A DNA stretch of 64,000 bases from CAVROP01 sp050008495 (GTDB lineage: Bacteria; Acidobacteriota; Terriglobia; UBA7540). Below are positions 42,943-51,682 of the stretch, in pieces. The stretch covers positions 5,663 through 69,662 of the forward strand of contig JBEKMN010000014.1 in the NCBI GenBank assembly GCA_050008495.1, given 5' to 3'. Positions within the stretch are counted from its first letter, which is position 1. Each line of letters opens with the position of its first letter. Made by a program: the position numbers and the translations under genes. Below the pieces are notes generated by a model that searched no databases, was not told the DNA's origin, and was given only the letters and a program-made list of their open reading frames with translations.

Positions 42943-43836
42943 CTAAGACGGGGGGCGCGAACCCGACTCTTCCGTCTGCACGACGAAGAGCCGGTAGTTG
43001 GAGTAGTTGTGAAGGTTCTGGTACGTATACCTCCCCATTTGCCCACTCACATTCACCCGGCGCGGCAACCACAGCGACTTGCCACCTTGTTTGAAAGTCA
43101 CCTCGAAGTACTCGATTTCGGTGGTTTCCCGGACCAAACTAACCGTCGAGTCCGGCCGCTCAATATCCGTACGCAGGCGAAGGATCCTGAAGTTCACCGG
43201 ATCGATCCACGCCACACCCTGCACCAATACGCTCGCCGTCCTGTCCTTGAAGACTACGAGACTGGTTCGCCGCGCCAGACCCGGCCGCTGGGCGAAGGCG
43301 ACGACAAAGGCGTCTTGCCCCGCAACCTTTTCACGCCCTAAGTAGCTAAAGCGGGAGTCCGCCTGGAGGCGAGGATGAAAATGGATCGTCATCGAAACAA
43401 ATCCGATGGTCACGATGGTGCGTTGGGACTCGAGATGCACGACTTTGCCCTTGGAGTCTGTGCGATACTCCTCGAGGCGAGTATTGTCTCCCCCCGGCTT
43501 AACCAAGGCTACATAATTGAGCTGGGCATCGTAATGAGCCGCCAGCGTTTCCCCGGGGACATCAACCGCCGAGATGACGTGCTCGGTGCAGGTGGTATTC
43601 GAGAAATTGTCGAAAAACTCAGCGACCGTCGCTCCCACCCGCCGCAGAATCTCCGGTAGCATCTCCTGGCTGGAGGCCGGCACAAGATGCTTGAGTTCGG
43701 GAACGTGCTTGGCAAGTTCAGCCGGCGTCATGTCTAGGTAGGTCTCTGGGGCGCCGTGGGACTCAGGCACCTGTGCCTCCAAGCACGGAAGGGCCGCAAG
43801 CATAAGCAGCGCGAGAATAAAGGCACACCGGCGCAT
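42943..43836 (-). CDS. Exported protein of unknown function
   Basis: A 297-residue protein with a signal peptide (CAFILALLMLAALPCLEAQ). From the ATG at 43836 there is no strong Shine-Dalgarno, and an upstream start at 43917 is possible. The mature part contains TPAELAKHVPELKHLVPA, a Cys in NTTCTEHV, many beta-strand-like stretches such as FSYLGREKVAGQDAFVVAF, and WIDPVNFRILRLRTDI. That pattern resembles an outer-membrane lipoprotein-sorting (LolB/DUF) fold, but I do not assign a family. It lies 90 bases upstream of the VWFA protein on the same strand, and both are exported, so they may be co-transcribed. Confidence 0.7.
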   Translation of the reverse strand: MRRCAFILALLMLAALPCLEAQVPESHGAPETYLDMTPAELAKHVPELKHLVPASSQEMLPEILRRVGATVAEFFDNFSNTTCTEHVISAVDVPGETLAAHYDAQLNYVALVKPGGDNTRLEEYRTDSKGKVVHLESQRTIVTIGFVSMTIHFHPRLQADSRFSYLGREKVAGQDAFVVAFAQRPGLARRTSLVVFKDRTASVLVQGVAWIDPVNFRILRLRTDIERPDSTVSLVRETTEIEYFEVTFKQGGKSLWLPRRVNVSGQMGRYTYQNLHNYSNYRLFVVQTEESGSRPPS

Positions 43837-44059
43837 GTTGCGGTTAACTAAGGCAGTCCCCCTGGCCGGAGTCTCAAAGTCGCATCGAATATACACCCCG
43901 GCCGACCGTGAGCGCAATCGCTGCCCGCCGCCAAGGCCGCAAGGCGCTATTGACGAACTGAACCGGGCGCTCGAAGCGCAAAGTGAGTGGAGTCTTCACT
44001 CTCACCATGGTAGTCTAGTGGATTGTTGTTAAGCCTACGGCCAGTCACAGGAGGAGTCC

Positions 44060-45325
44060 GTGACTCCACAATCCGGAAGTAGTCTTGACGTCACGATCGT
44101 GGGCGGGGGAATGATCACCAACGATCTACTCCTACCGTCCTTGTACCATCTGCAAAGAACGGGCGTCGTCCGCAAGATCGACATCTGTGCGTTGGACAGC
44201 TCACCTTTGAAGGCTCTGGCGGAGAGCGCAGATTTCAAGGAAGCTTTTCCGGGGCAGGATTTCACACCCCATCCATCGTTGCGAGAACCGCCGGAGAGGA
44301 AGTTCCCCGAGCTTTACAAAGAGGTGGTTGCGGCGATGGCGCCGGGCAACATGGTGGTGGTGGCGATGCCCGACCATCTTCACAACGAGGTGGTGCGGCA
44401 CGCCCTGCATTGCGATCAGAACGTGCTGTGCGTAAAACCGCTGGTTCTCAGACACGAACAGGCTGTCGAAATCGAGGAGTTGGCTGCTGAAAAAGGGCGC
44501 CTGGTGGGCATTGAGTATCACAAGCGCTTTGACCGCCGATCGCTGATGGCGAGGCGGGGATATGCCCTCGGGCAGTTCGGGGCGTTCGTTATGGGCGAGG
44601 CCAAGCTGATCGAGCCCTACTATTATCGCCACTCGAATTTTCAGAACTGGTTTACCTGCAATAACACGGACCCTTTCACTTATATCGGCTGTCATTATGT
44701 TGATCTTGTTTACTTCATTACCGGGCTGAAGCCGGTGGAAGTTTCCGTTCAGGGCGTCAAAGGGAAATTTCCCAACGGGAACGAAGCTTACCTCTGGTCG
44801 CACGGACGGGTGACCTGGGAGAATGGCGCGCTGCTCTCGGTCGTCAACGGCCTGGGCTACCCTGATGCCGCGGCGGGCAGCAACGACCAGGGGCTGATCA
44901 TGTACTGCGAAGGGCAGGGCCAGACGGGACTCATCTTTCACGACGATCACAACCGGGGTGTGGCCTACTCCTATCTCGAAGGCATTGGCCCAGGAGGATC
45001 GAAATACAACTACGTTAGTCCTGATTTCTTTCGGTTTGTCCCCTGGGAAGGCCCGGGCTATAAACCGATCGGTTACGGGTACGAATCCGTGGCGGGCATC
45101 ACAGAGAGCGTCCAACGCATGGCCAAAGAGACGGCGGGTTTGGCGCCCGAGGTGGCCTTGGAGCGCCGCAGGCAATTCCTGCGCGAGGTGGATGCGCGAG
45201 GCCTGATTGCCACGCCCGCCAATAGCTCCATCAACGAGTTGGTGGTGGAGGCCGCGCGCAAGTCCATCGTCCAGGGCGCCGCGCCGGTCCGCGTCGTTTA
45301 CGGCGAACACCCGCACGTGGAATAA
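44060..45325 (+). CDS. Gfo/Idh/MocA family oxidoreductase
   Basis: A 421-residue NAD(P)-dependent sugar dehydrogenase-like protein. GTG 44060 has AGGAGGAG upstream, a very good start. The Rossmann N-terminus reads VTIVGGGMITNDLLLPSL, VVVAMPDHLHNEVV follows, and the catalytic Lys is in NVLCVKPLVL. The C-terminal domain includes GCHYVDLVYFITG with the conserved His. It is longer than usual (family about 340-390) because of extra segments around 250-330. A class III aminotransferase follows after 116 bases, so the pair could oxidise and then aminate a sugar or polyol, although this is only inference. Confidence 0.87.
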   Translation: MTPQSGSSLDVTIVGGGMITNDLLLPSLYHLQRTGVVRKIDICALDSSPLKALAESADFKEAFPGQDFTPHPSLREPPERKFPELYKEVVAAMAPGNMVVVAMPDHLHNEVVRHALHCDQNVLCVKPLVLRHEQAVEIEELAAEKGRLVGIEYHKRFDRRSLMARRGYALGQFGAFVMGEAKLIEPYYYRHSNFQNWFTCNNTDPFTYIGCHYVDLVYFITGLKPVEVSVQGVKGKFPNGNEAYLWSHGRVTWENGALLSVVNGLGYPDAAAGSNDQGLIMYCEGQGQTGLIFHDDHNRGVAYSYLEGIGPGGSKYNYVSPDFFRFVPWEGPGYKPIGYGYESVAGITESVQRMAKETAGLAPEVALERRRQFLREVDARGLIATPANSSINELVVEAARKSIVQGAAPVRVVYGEHPHVE

Positions 45326-45337
45326 CAGGCAACGACA

Positions 45338-45366
45338 TGTCATTCCCGCGAAGGCGGGAATCCACG
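45338..45366. repeat. CATTCCCGCGAAGGCGGGAATCC repeat
   Basis: A short inverted repeat (TTCCCGC...GCGGGAA) that is common in many bacterial genomes, with another copy at 53713-53740. It is followed by TTTCAAATCTCAGATT-type simple repeats up to the SD of the aminotransferase. Confidence 0.7.
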
Positions 45367-45441
45367 GCGGGTTGTGGTCTCTTTCAAATCTCAGATTCCA
45401 GATTTCAGATTTCAGGCAAGAGAGCTGGTCGAAGGAGAAAC

Positions 45442-46815
45442 ATGGCTGTCTACGATTTAACACCTGTGGAAGTCCCCGCGGTGGAAACGAAATATCGCCG
45501 CATCAGAACCAAGCTGCCGGTGCCCGAATCGCTGCCCATTTTCGAATCGCTGGGTCAATCGGAGCCGCGCTCCATGGCCGGGCAGCCGCCCATCGTGTGG
45601 GACAAGGCGGAAGACTTCATCGTCAGTGACCCGTGGGGCAACCGCTGGATCGACTGGTCGTCCGGCGTACTCATCACCAACGCCGGGCACGGACGCGAGG
45701 AGATCCGCGCGGCGTTGAGGGAAGTGATCGACCGCGGGCTGCTGGCTTCTTACGTGTTCGTGCACGAGCGGCGCGCGCGGCTGACGCAAATGCTCCGAGC
45801 TGTATCCCCGGATCCCGAAAAATACCGGGTCTTTCTGATGAGCACCGGCAGCGAGGCGACCGAGAACTGCATCAAGCTGTCGAAGACCTACGGCTTGCAA
45901 AAACACGGGCCGCACAAGAAGTACTTTGTGACCTTTGACTATGCCTTCCATGGACGCACCATGGGCGCCCAGCTTGCCGGCGGCATCGAGAAGCAAAAGC
46001 AGTGGATGGTCGACCGCGACCCGAGCTTCGTGCAGGTGCCGTTTCCCGATGGCTACAAGAATGAGGACACGTCGTTTGACCTCTTCCTGAAAACGCTGCG
46101 GGAAAAGGGCGTGGCGCCTCAGCACATTGCAGGGCTGATGACGGAAACTTATCAAGGCGGCGGACCGGATTTCCTGCCGGTGGAATACGCGCAGAAGCTG
46201 GAGAAACTCTGCCGCGAACACGACATCGTGATGTGCTACGACGAAGTGCAGGCAGGATTCGGGCGCACGGGGAAAATGTTTGGGTTCGAACATTATGGGG
46301 TACGGCCCGATCTGATCGCTTGCGGCAAAGGCATCTCCTCGTCATTGCCCATTTCGGCCGTCATCGGGCGCGAAGACATCATGGGACTTTATCCCCCGGG
46401 CTCGATGACTTCGACGCATTCCGGATCGCCTCTGCCGGTGGCCGCGGCTATTGCCAGCCTCGAAATCATTCAGAAGGAAGGGTTGGTGGAGCAAGCCGCG
46501 CGATTGGGTGAGATCCTCGTGCCGGAGTTGAGGCGAATTCAGCAGAAGCATCCCCACGTCCTGGGGTGCGTACAAGGCAAAGGGTTGGTGGCGGGGATTC
46601 AAGTGGTCAAGCCGGGAACGAAGACTCCCGACCCCGAGATGGCTTTGAAGATCAACATCGCCTGCCTGCAAAAAGGGGTGCTGATGTTTGCGCCTGTAGG
46701 TGCGTCAGGAGAGTGCATCAAGATCGCTCCTCCCTTGAGCATCCCTGAGGACGCGTTGCGAGAGTCCATTGGGGTCTTGGAAGAAGCGGTGGATGAGGTT
46801 CTGGGGAGAGTCTGA
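45442..46815 (+). CDS. Class III PLP-dependent aminotransferase
   Basis: A 457-residue aminotransferase of the omega-amino acid/4-aminobutyrate type. It uses an amine donor to aminate an aldehyde, ketone or 2-oxo acid. STGSEATENCIKLSKTYG marks the PLP phosphate site and YAFHGRTMGAQLAGG is a conserved middle segment. DEVQAGFGRTGKMFGFEHYG holds the PLP Asp and ACGKGISSSLPISAVIG the Schiff-base Lys. ATG 45442 is preceded by AAGGAG. The upstream frame to 45337 encodes repeat DNA. The gene sits after the Gfo/Idh oxidoreductase. The specific substrate is unknown; GABA or an amino-sugar precursor are possible. Confidence 0.88.
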   Translation: MAVYDLTPVEVPAVETKYRRIRTKLPVPESLPIFESLGQSEPRSMAGQPPIVWDKAEDFIVSDPWGNRWIDWSSGVLITNAGHGREEIRAALREVIDRGLLASYVFVHERRARLTQMLRAVSPDPEKYRVFLMSTGSEATENCIKLSKTYGLQKHGPHKKYFVTFDYAFHGRTMGAQLAGGIEKQKQWMVDRDPSFVQVPFPDGYKNEDTSFDLFLKTLREKGVAPQHIAGLMTETYQGGGPDFLPVEYAQKLEKLCREHDIVMCYDEVQAGFGRTGKMFGFEHYGVRPDLIACGKGISSSLPISAVIGREDIMGLYPPGSMTSTHSGSPLPVAAAIASLEIIQKEGLVEQAARLGEILVPELRRIQQKHPHVLGCVQGKGLVAGIQVVKPGTKTPDPEMALKINIACLQKGVLMFAPVGASGECIKIAPPLSIPEDALRESIGVLEEAVDEVLGRV

Positions 46816-46892
46816 CCCACATGTCATCCTGAGTGGTCATGGGCCTTGGGCCCACCCAGAGTGATGGATGTTGAGGGGGCCGGCCCAAGGTC

Positions 46893-46942
46893 GTGGTGCG
46901 GGCGTCCCGCCCGCGCGCGGGAGCGGGGCGCCCGCACCACAC
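46893..46942. repeat. Short GC-rich palindromic element
   Basis: A 50-base relative of the 8314-8408 element with GCGGGCGTCCCGCCCGC and a matching reverse half (GGGCGCCCGCACCAC). It lies between two convergent genes, aminotransferase and thyX. Confidence 0.8.
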
Positions 46943-46966
46943 GCGGTACTTACGACTCAGTGAGGA

Positions 46967-47752
46967 TCAAACCTTGGAGTGCTGGACGCGCACGGCGGGC
47001 ATCCCGTCCGGTTCGGCGACGATTTCGACGTCGCGGAAGATGTTGGGGCTTTCCTGCTTGAGGAGGCGGCAAACCTCGACGGCCAGCAGGCGAATTTCCG
47101 TGTCGGCGTGCGGGCTGCCGCGAAGTTCCATGAAGTGCCGCCAAGCACGGCTGTTGCCGGTAACGAAGATTTTGGTTTCGCAGGCATTGGGAAGAATGGA
47201 CCTCGCCGCCTGGCGAGCCCACTTGCGGCGGTCGCGCGGGGCCATTTCCGGATGCTTCTGCTGAACGTATTGGACGGTCGCTTCGCCCAGTTCGAGGTAG
47301 GCTTTGCGGATGACCTCGATCGTCTCCTGCCATTTCTGCCGCAACTCTTCGTTTTCCTGATAAAGCGGGGGAACCACATAGCTGGCCTGGCTCTCATCCA
47401 CATAGCGCTGGGAAAGCTGCGAGTAGCTGAAACCTGCCCGGTGGCGAACCAGTTCATGGGTGAGAGCGCGGCTTACGCCGGTAATCAGCAGACACCACAC
47501 GGCGTGCTCGAGGACGCTGCCGTGTTTGGAGCTCAGGATGTTCTCAACGTAATCCTGGTTGGATTTCCGCCCTTTGCCGAATGACATATAGCAGGTGCGC
47601 CCGGCGATTTCGGCGAGCATTTCGGCCGGGGCCGGCGCGTCCGTGGTGAACACCAGGCCTTCGTCTTGGAGAAAACGAGCCACTTCCTCGGGCACTACCG
47701 TTTGGCGCCCGACGACGTAGACTTTCGGCTTAGTGATGTACGGATCAGCCAT
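46967..47752 (-). CDS. thyX: FAD-dependent thymidylate synthase
   Basis: A 261-residue flavin-dependent thymidylate synthase that makes dTMP from dUMP with methylenetetrahydrofolate, replacing ThyA. The signature RHRAGFSYSQLSQRY near residues 105-119 fits the ThyX RHRxxSxxxxSxRY pattern with a slight shift (RHRAGFSYSQ). The N-terminal HGSVLEHA binds FAD and the C-terminal AWRHFMELRGSPHADTEIR is the dUMP-binding helix region. No thyA is visible nearby. The gene has a weak SD. The rpmE terminator lies just upstream, so thyX likely has its own promoter. Confidence 0.93.
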   Translation of the reverse strand: MADPYITKPKVYVVGRQTVVPEEVARFLQDEGLVFTTDAPAPAEMLAEIAGRTCYMSFGKGRKSNQDYVENILSSKHGSVLEHAVWCLLITGVSRALTHELVRHRAGFSYSQLSQRYVDESQASYVVPPLYQENEELRQKWQETIEVIRKAYLELGEATVQYVQQKHPEMAPRDRRKWARQAARSILPNACETKIFVTGNSRAWRHFMELRGSPHADTEIRLLAVEVCRLLKQESPNIFRDVEIVAEPDGMPAVRVQHSKV

Positions 47753-47802
47753 GCTGTGGAGTCCGATTGCTGCTTTGGGCTCGCGGCTTGTCCAAGGGGC
47801 CT

Positions 47803-47838
47803 AAAAAAAACCGCGGACCCCGAAATCAGGGGTCCGCG
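47803..47838 (-). terminator. Intrinsic terminator of rpmE
   Basis: Read on the minus strand, CGCGGACCCC, a 7-base loop and GGGGTCCGCG are followed by a run of eight T. The stem is perfect over 10 bp. It comes 39 bases after the rpmE stop. The same stem family is used elsewhere as a dispersed repeat (42766-42790, 42871-42898). Confidence 0.8.
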
Positions 47839-47876
47839 CTGCCTGCTTCGAGGCGACACAGCGAGACTAGGATATC

Positions 47877-48134
47877 CTACTTGCTTGGCGCCGCCGCCTT
47901 CGCTTCGGCGGATGCGGCGGCGGCCTTCCTGAAGTCCGCGTACTTGCGCTGGAAGCGTTCCACACGTCCCGCGCTGTCCATTATCTTCTGTTTGCCGGTA
48001 AAGAACGGATGGCAATGGGAACAGATTTCCAGGTGCAACACATCGCTCTTGAAGGTCGAACGCGTCTTGAACGTGTACCCGCAGGCGCATACGACGGTCA
48101 CAGGGTGATAGTTGGGGTGAATAGCGTTTTTCAT
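47877..48134 (-). CDS. rpmE: 50S ribosomal protein L31
   Basis: An 85-residue ribosomal protein of the zinc-containing type. C16-x-C18 and C38-x-x-C41 form the zinc site, and PNYHPVTV with FFTGKQKIMDSAGRVERF are family segments. The last 20 residues are an Ala/Lys-rich tail. ATG 48134 is preceded by GAGGAG, and the promoter is at 48164-48192. It is transcribed alone and ends at the intrinsic terminator at 47803-47838. Confidence 0.95.
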   Translation of the reverse strand: MKNAIHPNYHPVTVVCACGYTFKTRSTFKSDVLHLEICSHCHPFFTGKQKIMDSAGRVERFQRKYADFRKAAAASAEAKAAAPSK

Positions 48135-48163
48135 GAAACTCCTCGCAACAAGTGCAAACGCTT

Positions 48164-48192
48164 ATTATACCGACCTCTGGCCAAGTTTTCAA
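48164..48192 (-). promoter_or_regulatory. rpmE promoter
   Basis: On the minus strand TTGAAA (48192-48187) and TATAAT (48169-48164) have 17 bases between them. Transcription would start near 48157, about 23 bases before the ATG, leaving space for GAGGAG. Confidence 0.75.
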
Positions 48193-48272
48193 TCCGAAAT
48201 GAAGGAGGAGCGCACGACAGAGAAGTTGCACCATCCGCAGGAGGAGTGAAGAAAGTGGTTGGGTTTGGTTCT

Positions 48273-48295
48273 CTGACAGCTTATAATACTGTCAG
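48273..48295 (+). promoter_or_regulatory. Palindrome spanning a TATAAT box before the DUF6788-like remnant
   Basis: CTGACAG and CTGTCAG (48273-48279 and 48289-48295) flank TATAAT at 48282-48287. The 7-bp inverted repeat around a -10 box looks like an operator or an element end. It precedes the ATG at 48309 by 14 bases. Confidence 0.5.
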
Positions 48296-48308
48296 CCAGG
48301 AGAAGCCT

Positions 48309-48557
48309 ATGTCCCACCCCTTGCAGCTCGAGGCTTTGCAGCGCCAGCGTGACCAGTTGAAGGCGCGGCTGGTAGAGATGGGCGACATGCGTCCGGGGTC
48401 TTTGGTCGAGCGCTTCCGCACCGGTTCGTACCAGTCTGCGCACACGATGATCGGAGGCATGGGACCGATTCGAACGGCGGCCCTGAGAAGCTCACGAAAG
48501 TCCCCGTCGTGTTTCCTGGTTGCTTTTGCCGTCCGCCACCAGGCCCAGCACTTCTAA
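48309..48557 (+). pseudogene. DUF6788-like gene remnant
   Basis: The first 40 residues (LEALQRQRDQLKARLVEMG followed by RPGSLVERFR) look like the N-terminal coiled region and LPGSLVxRxR motif of the small DUF6788 family, often found near mobile DNA. After this the frame loses the expected Cys-rich KCGKxxCxC core. A +1 reading gives an isolated Cys and then PEKLTKVPVV, similar to the family's LTRKVxGKTV end, so a frameshift is likely. From about 48510 the frame simply runs antisense through the remains of the response-regulator HTH. I therefore treat the gene as a truncated remnant, ending functionally near 48500. Confidence 0.5.
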
Positions 48558-49009
48558 TTCCCGGCAGTTAACCCTGGTTTGCTGAAACGCTCGGCTAATC
48601 TCGCCGCCAGAGTCGGCGCGATATGTGATTTCCCCGCGTGCACGGTGCGGATGCACTCCAGCAGCTCCTCGCGGGGCGCCCCTTTAAGGACATAGCCTTT
48701 TGCTCCCCACTGCAAGGCCCGGTAGATGTCTTCATTGTCGTCGAAAGTCGTCAGCACTACCAGCCGAGCACCGGGAAAGCGCCGGCAAATGGCGAGGATT
48801 GCTTGCAGCCCATCCATTCCGCGCATTCGCAAGTCGATCAGAGCCACATCGGGGCGGTGCTGCGAGAATTGCTCAACCGCCTCCCTGCCATCACCCGCCT
48901 CGGCCACAACCTTCATGTCCGGCTGGCGATTGATCATGGCGGACAAGCCCTCCCGCACCACAGGATGGTCGTCCGCGATCAGAATCCGAATGGATTCGGG
49001 AACCTTCAT
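48513..49009 (-). pseudogene. NarL/FixJ-type response regulator, frameshifted and cut in its HTH
   Basis: The open part (49009 to TAG at 48554-48556, 151 residues) is an intact receiver: LIADDHPVVREGL, phospho-Asp in VALIDLRMRGMDG, VVLTTFDD and the switch Lys in YVLKGAP. It stops right after FSKPGLTA, where LuxR-type HTH domains begin. One base is missing near 48559-48562; restoring it gives LTAxELEVLGLVADGKSNQE, the first helices of the HTH. After NQE (48513) homology stops and the DUF6788-like remnant begins on the other strand. The DNA-binding domain is thus lost. The start overlaps the kinase stop by four bases (ATGA). The receiver alone could still be expressed. Confidence 0.8.
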
Positions 49010-50073
49010 GATGAGTGGCCTTCTCCGTCTCCCGTGGAGGTTCGAGCCACAACGGTCAGCCGCGTTCCCTGCCCTGGCTCGCCCGAGATTTCAATCCGCG
49101 CCCCAATGCGCTCCGCGCGCTCGCGCATGCTGATGAGCCCGAACCCCTTGCCGCCCGCATGGGCTTTTGGATCAAAACCCCGGCCGTTGTCGTGCACACA
49201 GAGGTCCACGCCGGATGGCTCGTAAGTAAGTTGGACTCGAATTTTGCTCGCCTGAGCGTGGCGGAGGGCATTCACCACCGCCTCTTGACAAATACGCAGC
49301 AGTCCCAACGCCTTGTCATTTGGCAGCGGGTAGGGTTCGCCGCGGAGTGAGAACCCAATCGCGGTGGGGTTGCCGACTGCTACGCGGCTCAGGAAACTCT
49401 GCACCGCCCCAACCAGTCCCTCGGCGTCCAACTCCGGCGGACACAATGCCCAAACCGACCGCCGGGCTTCCGCAAGACCGCTGCGCGCCACGGCCTCGGC
49501 GAGTTGAATGCACTTGGCTACCTCACCGGGGTTCGAACCACTAAGGTCGCGGGCAGCTTCTAACTGGAGCAGGATGCCGACAAAGTCTTGCGCCAGGATA
49601 TCGTGAATCTCGCCCGCAATCCGATTCCGTTCTTCCACGATCGCCGCTTCCTTAAGATGCGCCATCACTGCCAGTTCGGCGCGTTTACGTTCGATGGCGT
49701 AGCGAAGAGACCGCCCCAGCACAGACGGCGTGAGACTGCCTTTTACCAGGTAGTCTTGCGCGCCCAACTGCACGGCGCTAATGCCCACAGCTTCGTCGTC
49801 CAATCCGGTCAACACTACGACCGGCACCCCGGGTTGGGACTGGCGCAAGCGAGTCACAGTGTCCGGACCTTGAGAGTCGGGCAAACCCAGGTCCAGGAGC
49901 ACTACGTCGTGCGATGCCACCGCGAGGCTGGCCAGCGCATCCTGTAGCCTTTCGACATGCGTGATCTCAAACTGTGCGTCTCGGGTCCGCCTCAGAACAT
50001 CCTCCAGCAACAATGCGTCTGCTGGATTATCCTCGACTACGAGAGCGCGAAACTGAAACCCATCAGGATTCAT
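49006..50073 (-). CDS. Receiver-histidine kinase hybrid (NarX/HisKA_3 type)
   Basis: A 355-residue cytoplasmic kinase. The N-terminal receiver (about 5-120) has VVEDNPADALLLED, phospho-Asp in VVLLDLGLPDSQG and YLVKGSL. The HisKA_3 helix follows with the phospho-His in RNRIAGEIHDILAQDF near residue 165, and a HATPase_c domain with DNGRGFDPK and GFGLISMRERAERIG. No membrane segment is seen, so it is a soluble sensor. ATG 50073 is chosen; GTG 50091 would add six residues. Its overlapping partner regulator is broken, so the phosphate would have to go to another protein, or the kinase is on its way out. Confidence 0.88.
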   Translation of the reverse strand: MNPDGFQFRALVVEDNPADALLLEDVLRRTRDAQFEITHVERLQDALASLAVASHDVVLLDLGLPDSQGPDTVTRLRQSQPGVPVVVLTGLDDEAVGISAVQLGAQDYLVKGSLTPSVLGRSLRYAIERKRAELAVMAHLKEAAIVEERNRIAGEIHDILAQDFVGILLQLEAARDLSGSNPGEVAKCIQLAEAVARSGLAEARRSVWALCPPELDAEGLVGAVQSFLSRVAVGNPTAIGFSLRGEPYPLPNDKALGLLRICQEAVVNALRHAQASKIRVQLTYEPSGVDLCVHDNGRGFDPKAHAGGKGFGLISMRERAERIGARIEISGEPGQGTRLTVVARTSTGDGEGHSS

Positions 50074-50390
50074 GATTTCCACGGCAGGCACGGCCTTGTG
50101 GCCGCTCCCACAAGATTACTGCCTCACCCAACTCGTGTTCATGGGCACGTTTTGGGCCAAATAGACAACAGGCTGCTTACGGCTGTATCTTCCTGTCGAT
50201 ATGAAGGGCGTGTTGAGATAGACAACAGACGCTCGGGCCGTGGGTGTGCGAAAACTCTCGCGAGTTACCGTCTAACTGTGTTGAATGTCAAGTATCAGCT
50301 TCGCTATGGGGTAGCATAGGCACTTCTGCCTGGGGTTGACTCTTGGTAAATCCGACCAACACAGGCGGGAGTGCCTGTGTTCCTGGACCA
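50074..50390. other. Intergenic region with small repeats
   Basis: The 317 bases between the kinase and the cyclase hold two copies of ATAGACAACAG (near 50161 and 50218) and an imperfect inverted repeat made from GGCACTTCTGCCTG and CAGGCGGGAGTGCCTG (about 50310-50390). I see no gene or clear promoter. Confidence 0.5.
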
Positions 50391-51326
50391 TCATAGGCTT
50401 ACGCGATTTCGGCCTGACTGCTTGCTGGTATACAACTGTTTGTCCGCCCGCTTCAGCAGGGATTCGGTCGAGTCTCCGGGGGCAACCATCGCAGCCCCTA
50501 CCGAAACGGTCACCCGTATCACTGCGCCGCTCACGGGTACAGTAGACTGAGCGACCAGTTTCCTGAGTTTCTCGGACACGTTCGCCAGGAACTGTCGCGT
50601 AATGCCGGGGAGAATCGCCAAAAACTCGTCGCCGCCCCAGCGGCCTACTACGTCGGACGCGCGCAGACAATTCGCCATGGTCTTCGCGATGGTAACCAGC
50701 ACAGTATCCCCGGCAGCATGCCCGTAAGTATCGTTGATGTTCTTGAACTCGTCGAAGTCGGCCAGCATGATTCCGAACGGAGTGCCGAACGTCGCAAACT
50801 GATCGAGGTGTTGAGAGAGTTGTTGCTCCAAATAGCTACGATTTCCCACTTGGGACGCCGGATCAAGAAACGCGAACTTCGCAAGATCTTTGGCTCGCTC
50901 CCTCACGGCCCTTTGGCGAGAATTGTCACTAAAGACCTCGACGGCTCCCACAACCTCGCCGTTCCCACCCCAAATCGGACGGACCCGGACCTCCACCGGA
51001 ACCCTATGCCCGCCCTTATGGTGAAGGTAAACGTCCACCCGATGCGGCAGGCCATCCTCGAGGGTGCGGCTGAGAGGGCAATCTCCTTCACAGAGCAGGC
51101 ACCCGGAATCGTCGATATGCATTAGGAAGTTGTCAGCGCAGTGTTTGCCTACGACTTCCTGGGCGCTGTACCCGGTTAGTTCTTCAGCGGCGTGGTTCCA
51201 GTAAGTGATCCTGCGCTCCCGATCGGCGACATAGACGCCGTCAGGGAGGCTGTCTACCACATGTTTAAAAGGCGTCTTCACTTCATTTGGGGAAGGAGCC
51301 GGAAAACTGGGCATTGGAGAGTCCAT
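50391..51326 (-). CDS. PAS-GGDEF diguanylate cyclase
   Basis: A 311-residue enzyme that makes cyclic di-GMP from two GTP. The PAS domain (about 15-125) includes LPDGVYVADRERRITYWN, ELTGYSAQEVVG and a Cys-rich segment CLLCEGDCPLS. The GGDEF domain starts near FLDPASQVGNRSYL, shows ADFDEFKNINDTYGHAAGD and then the active-site GGDEF in GRWGGDEFLAI. An inhibitory I-site RASD lies five residues before GGDEF. ATG 51326 has GAGAGG seven bases upstream, which is better than longer starts up to 51515. The Cys residues in the PAS could be redox or metal sensing, but that is inference. The neighbouring HD-GYP gene runs in the same direction. Confidence 0.9.
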   Translation of the reverse strand: MDSPMPSFPAPSPNEVKTPFKHVVDSLPDGVYVADRERRITYWNHAAEELTGYSAQEVVGKHCADNFLMHIDDSGCLLCEGDCPLSRTLEDGLPHRVDVYLHHKGGHRVPVEVRVRPIWGGNGEVVGAVEVFSDNSRQRAVRERAKDLAKFAFLDPASQVGNRSYLEQQLSQHLDQFATFGTPFGIMLADFDEFKNINDTYGHAAGDTVLVTIAKTMANCLRASDVVGRWGGDEFLAILPGITRQFLANVSEKLRKLVAQSTVPVSGAVIRVTVSVGAAMVAPGDSTESLLKRADKQLYTSKQSGRNRVSL

Positions 51327-51682
51327 AGATTTTCCTCTCATCAGGCATGCTCGCCTGCCCAGGAGAATATAGCGTCGCCTTTGACGCCATCGGGCGCTGG
51401 ATCGGTTGAGAGCACAAAGCACTCCCGCACGCAGCGATTTCGAAGTTGGTACCCAGACCATTAGTATACACGTTGAGAAACAGTTTCGCACTCTCACTGA
51501 AGGTACTTCTTCCAAATCGACACAATGTCTCTTTCATTGCGACTGGCTATTTACTAATGTTTCAATAGATCTGTGATTATACATCCAGCCACCGCTTCGG
51601 GCCTCGGTCATAAATCACCGTAATGCGGGTGTCTATTTTTGTCGAAAGCAATGCCCTGACGCGTTTCCAAGAACTCGCCCCG
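51327..51682. other. Leader region of the cyclase gene
   Basis: The 356 bases between the cyclase start and the HD-GYP stop contain a minus-strand TATACT near 51460 and AT-rich sequence near 51545-51585, which may hold promoter elements. I see no motif of a known riboswitch and no credible gene. Confidence 0.4.

Noticed and set aside
44201..45463. A 420-codon minus-strand frame
   Set aside because: It is antisense to the Gfo/Idh/MocA gene, whose GTG start has an excellent SD.
51283..51537. An 84-codon minus-strand frame before the cyclase
   Set aside because: It overlaps the cyclase start in another frame and lacks motifs. The region is better read as a leader.
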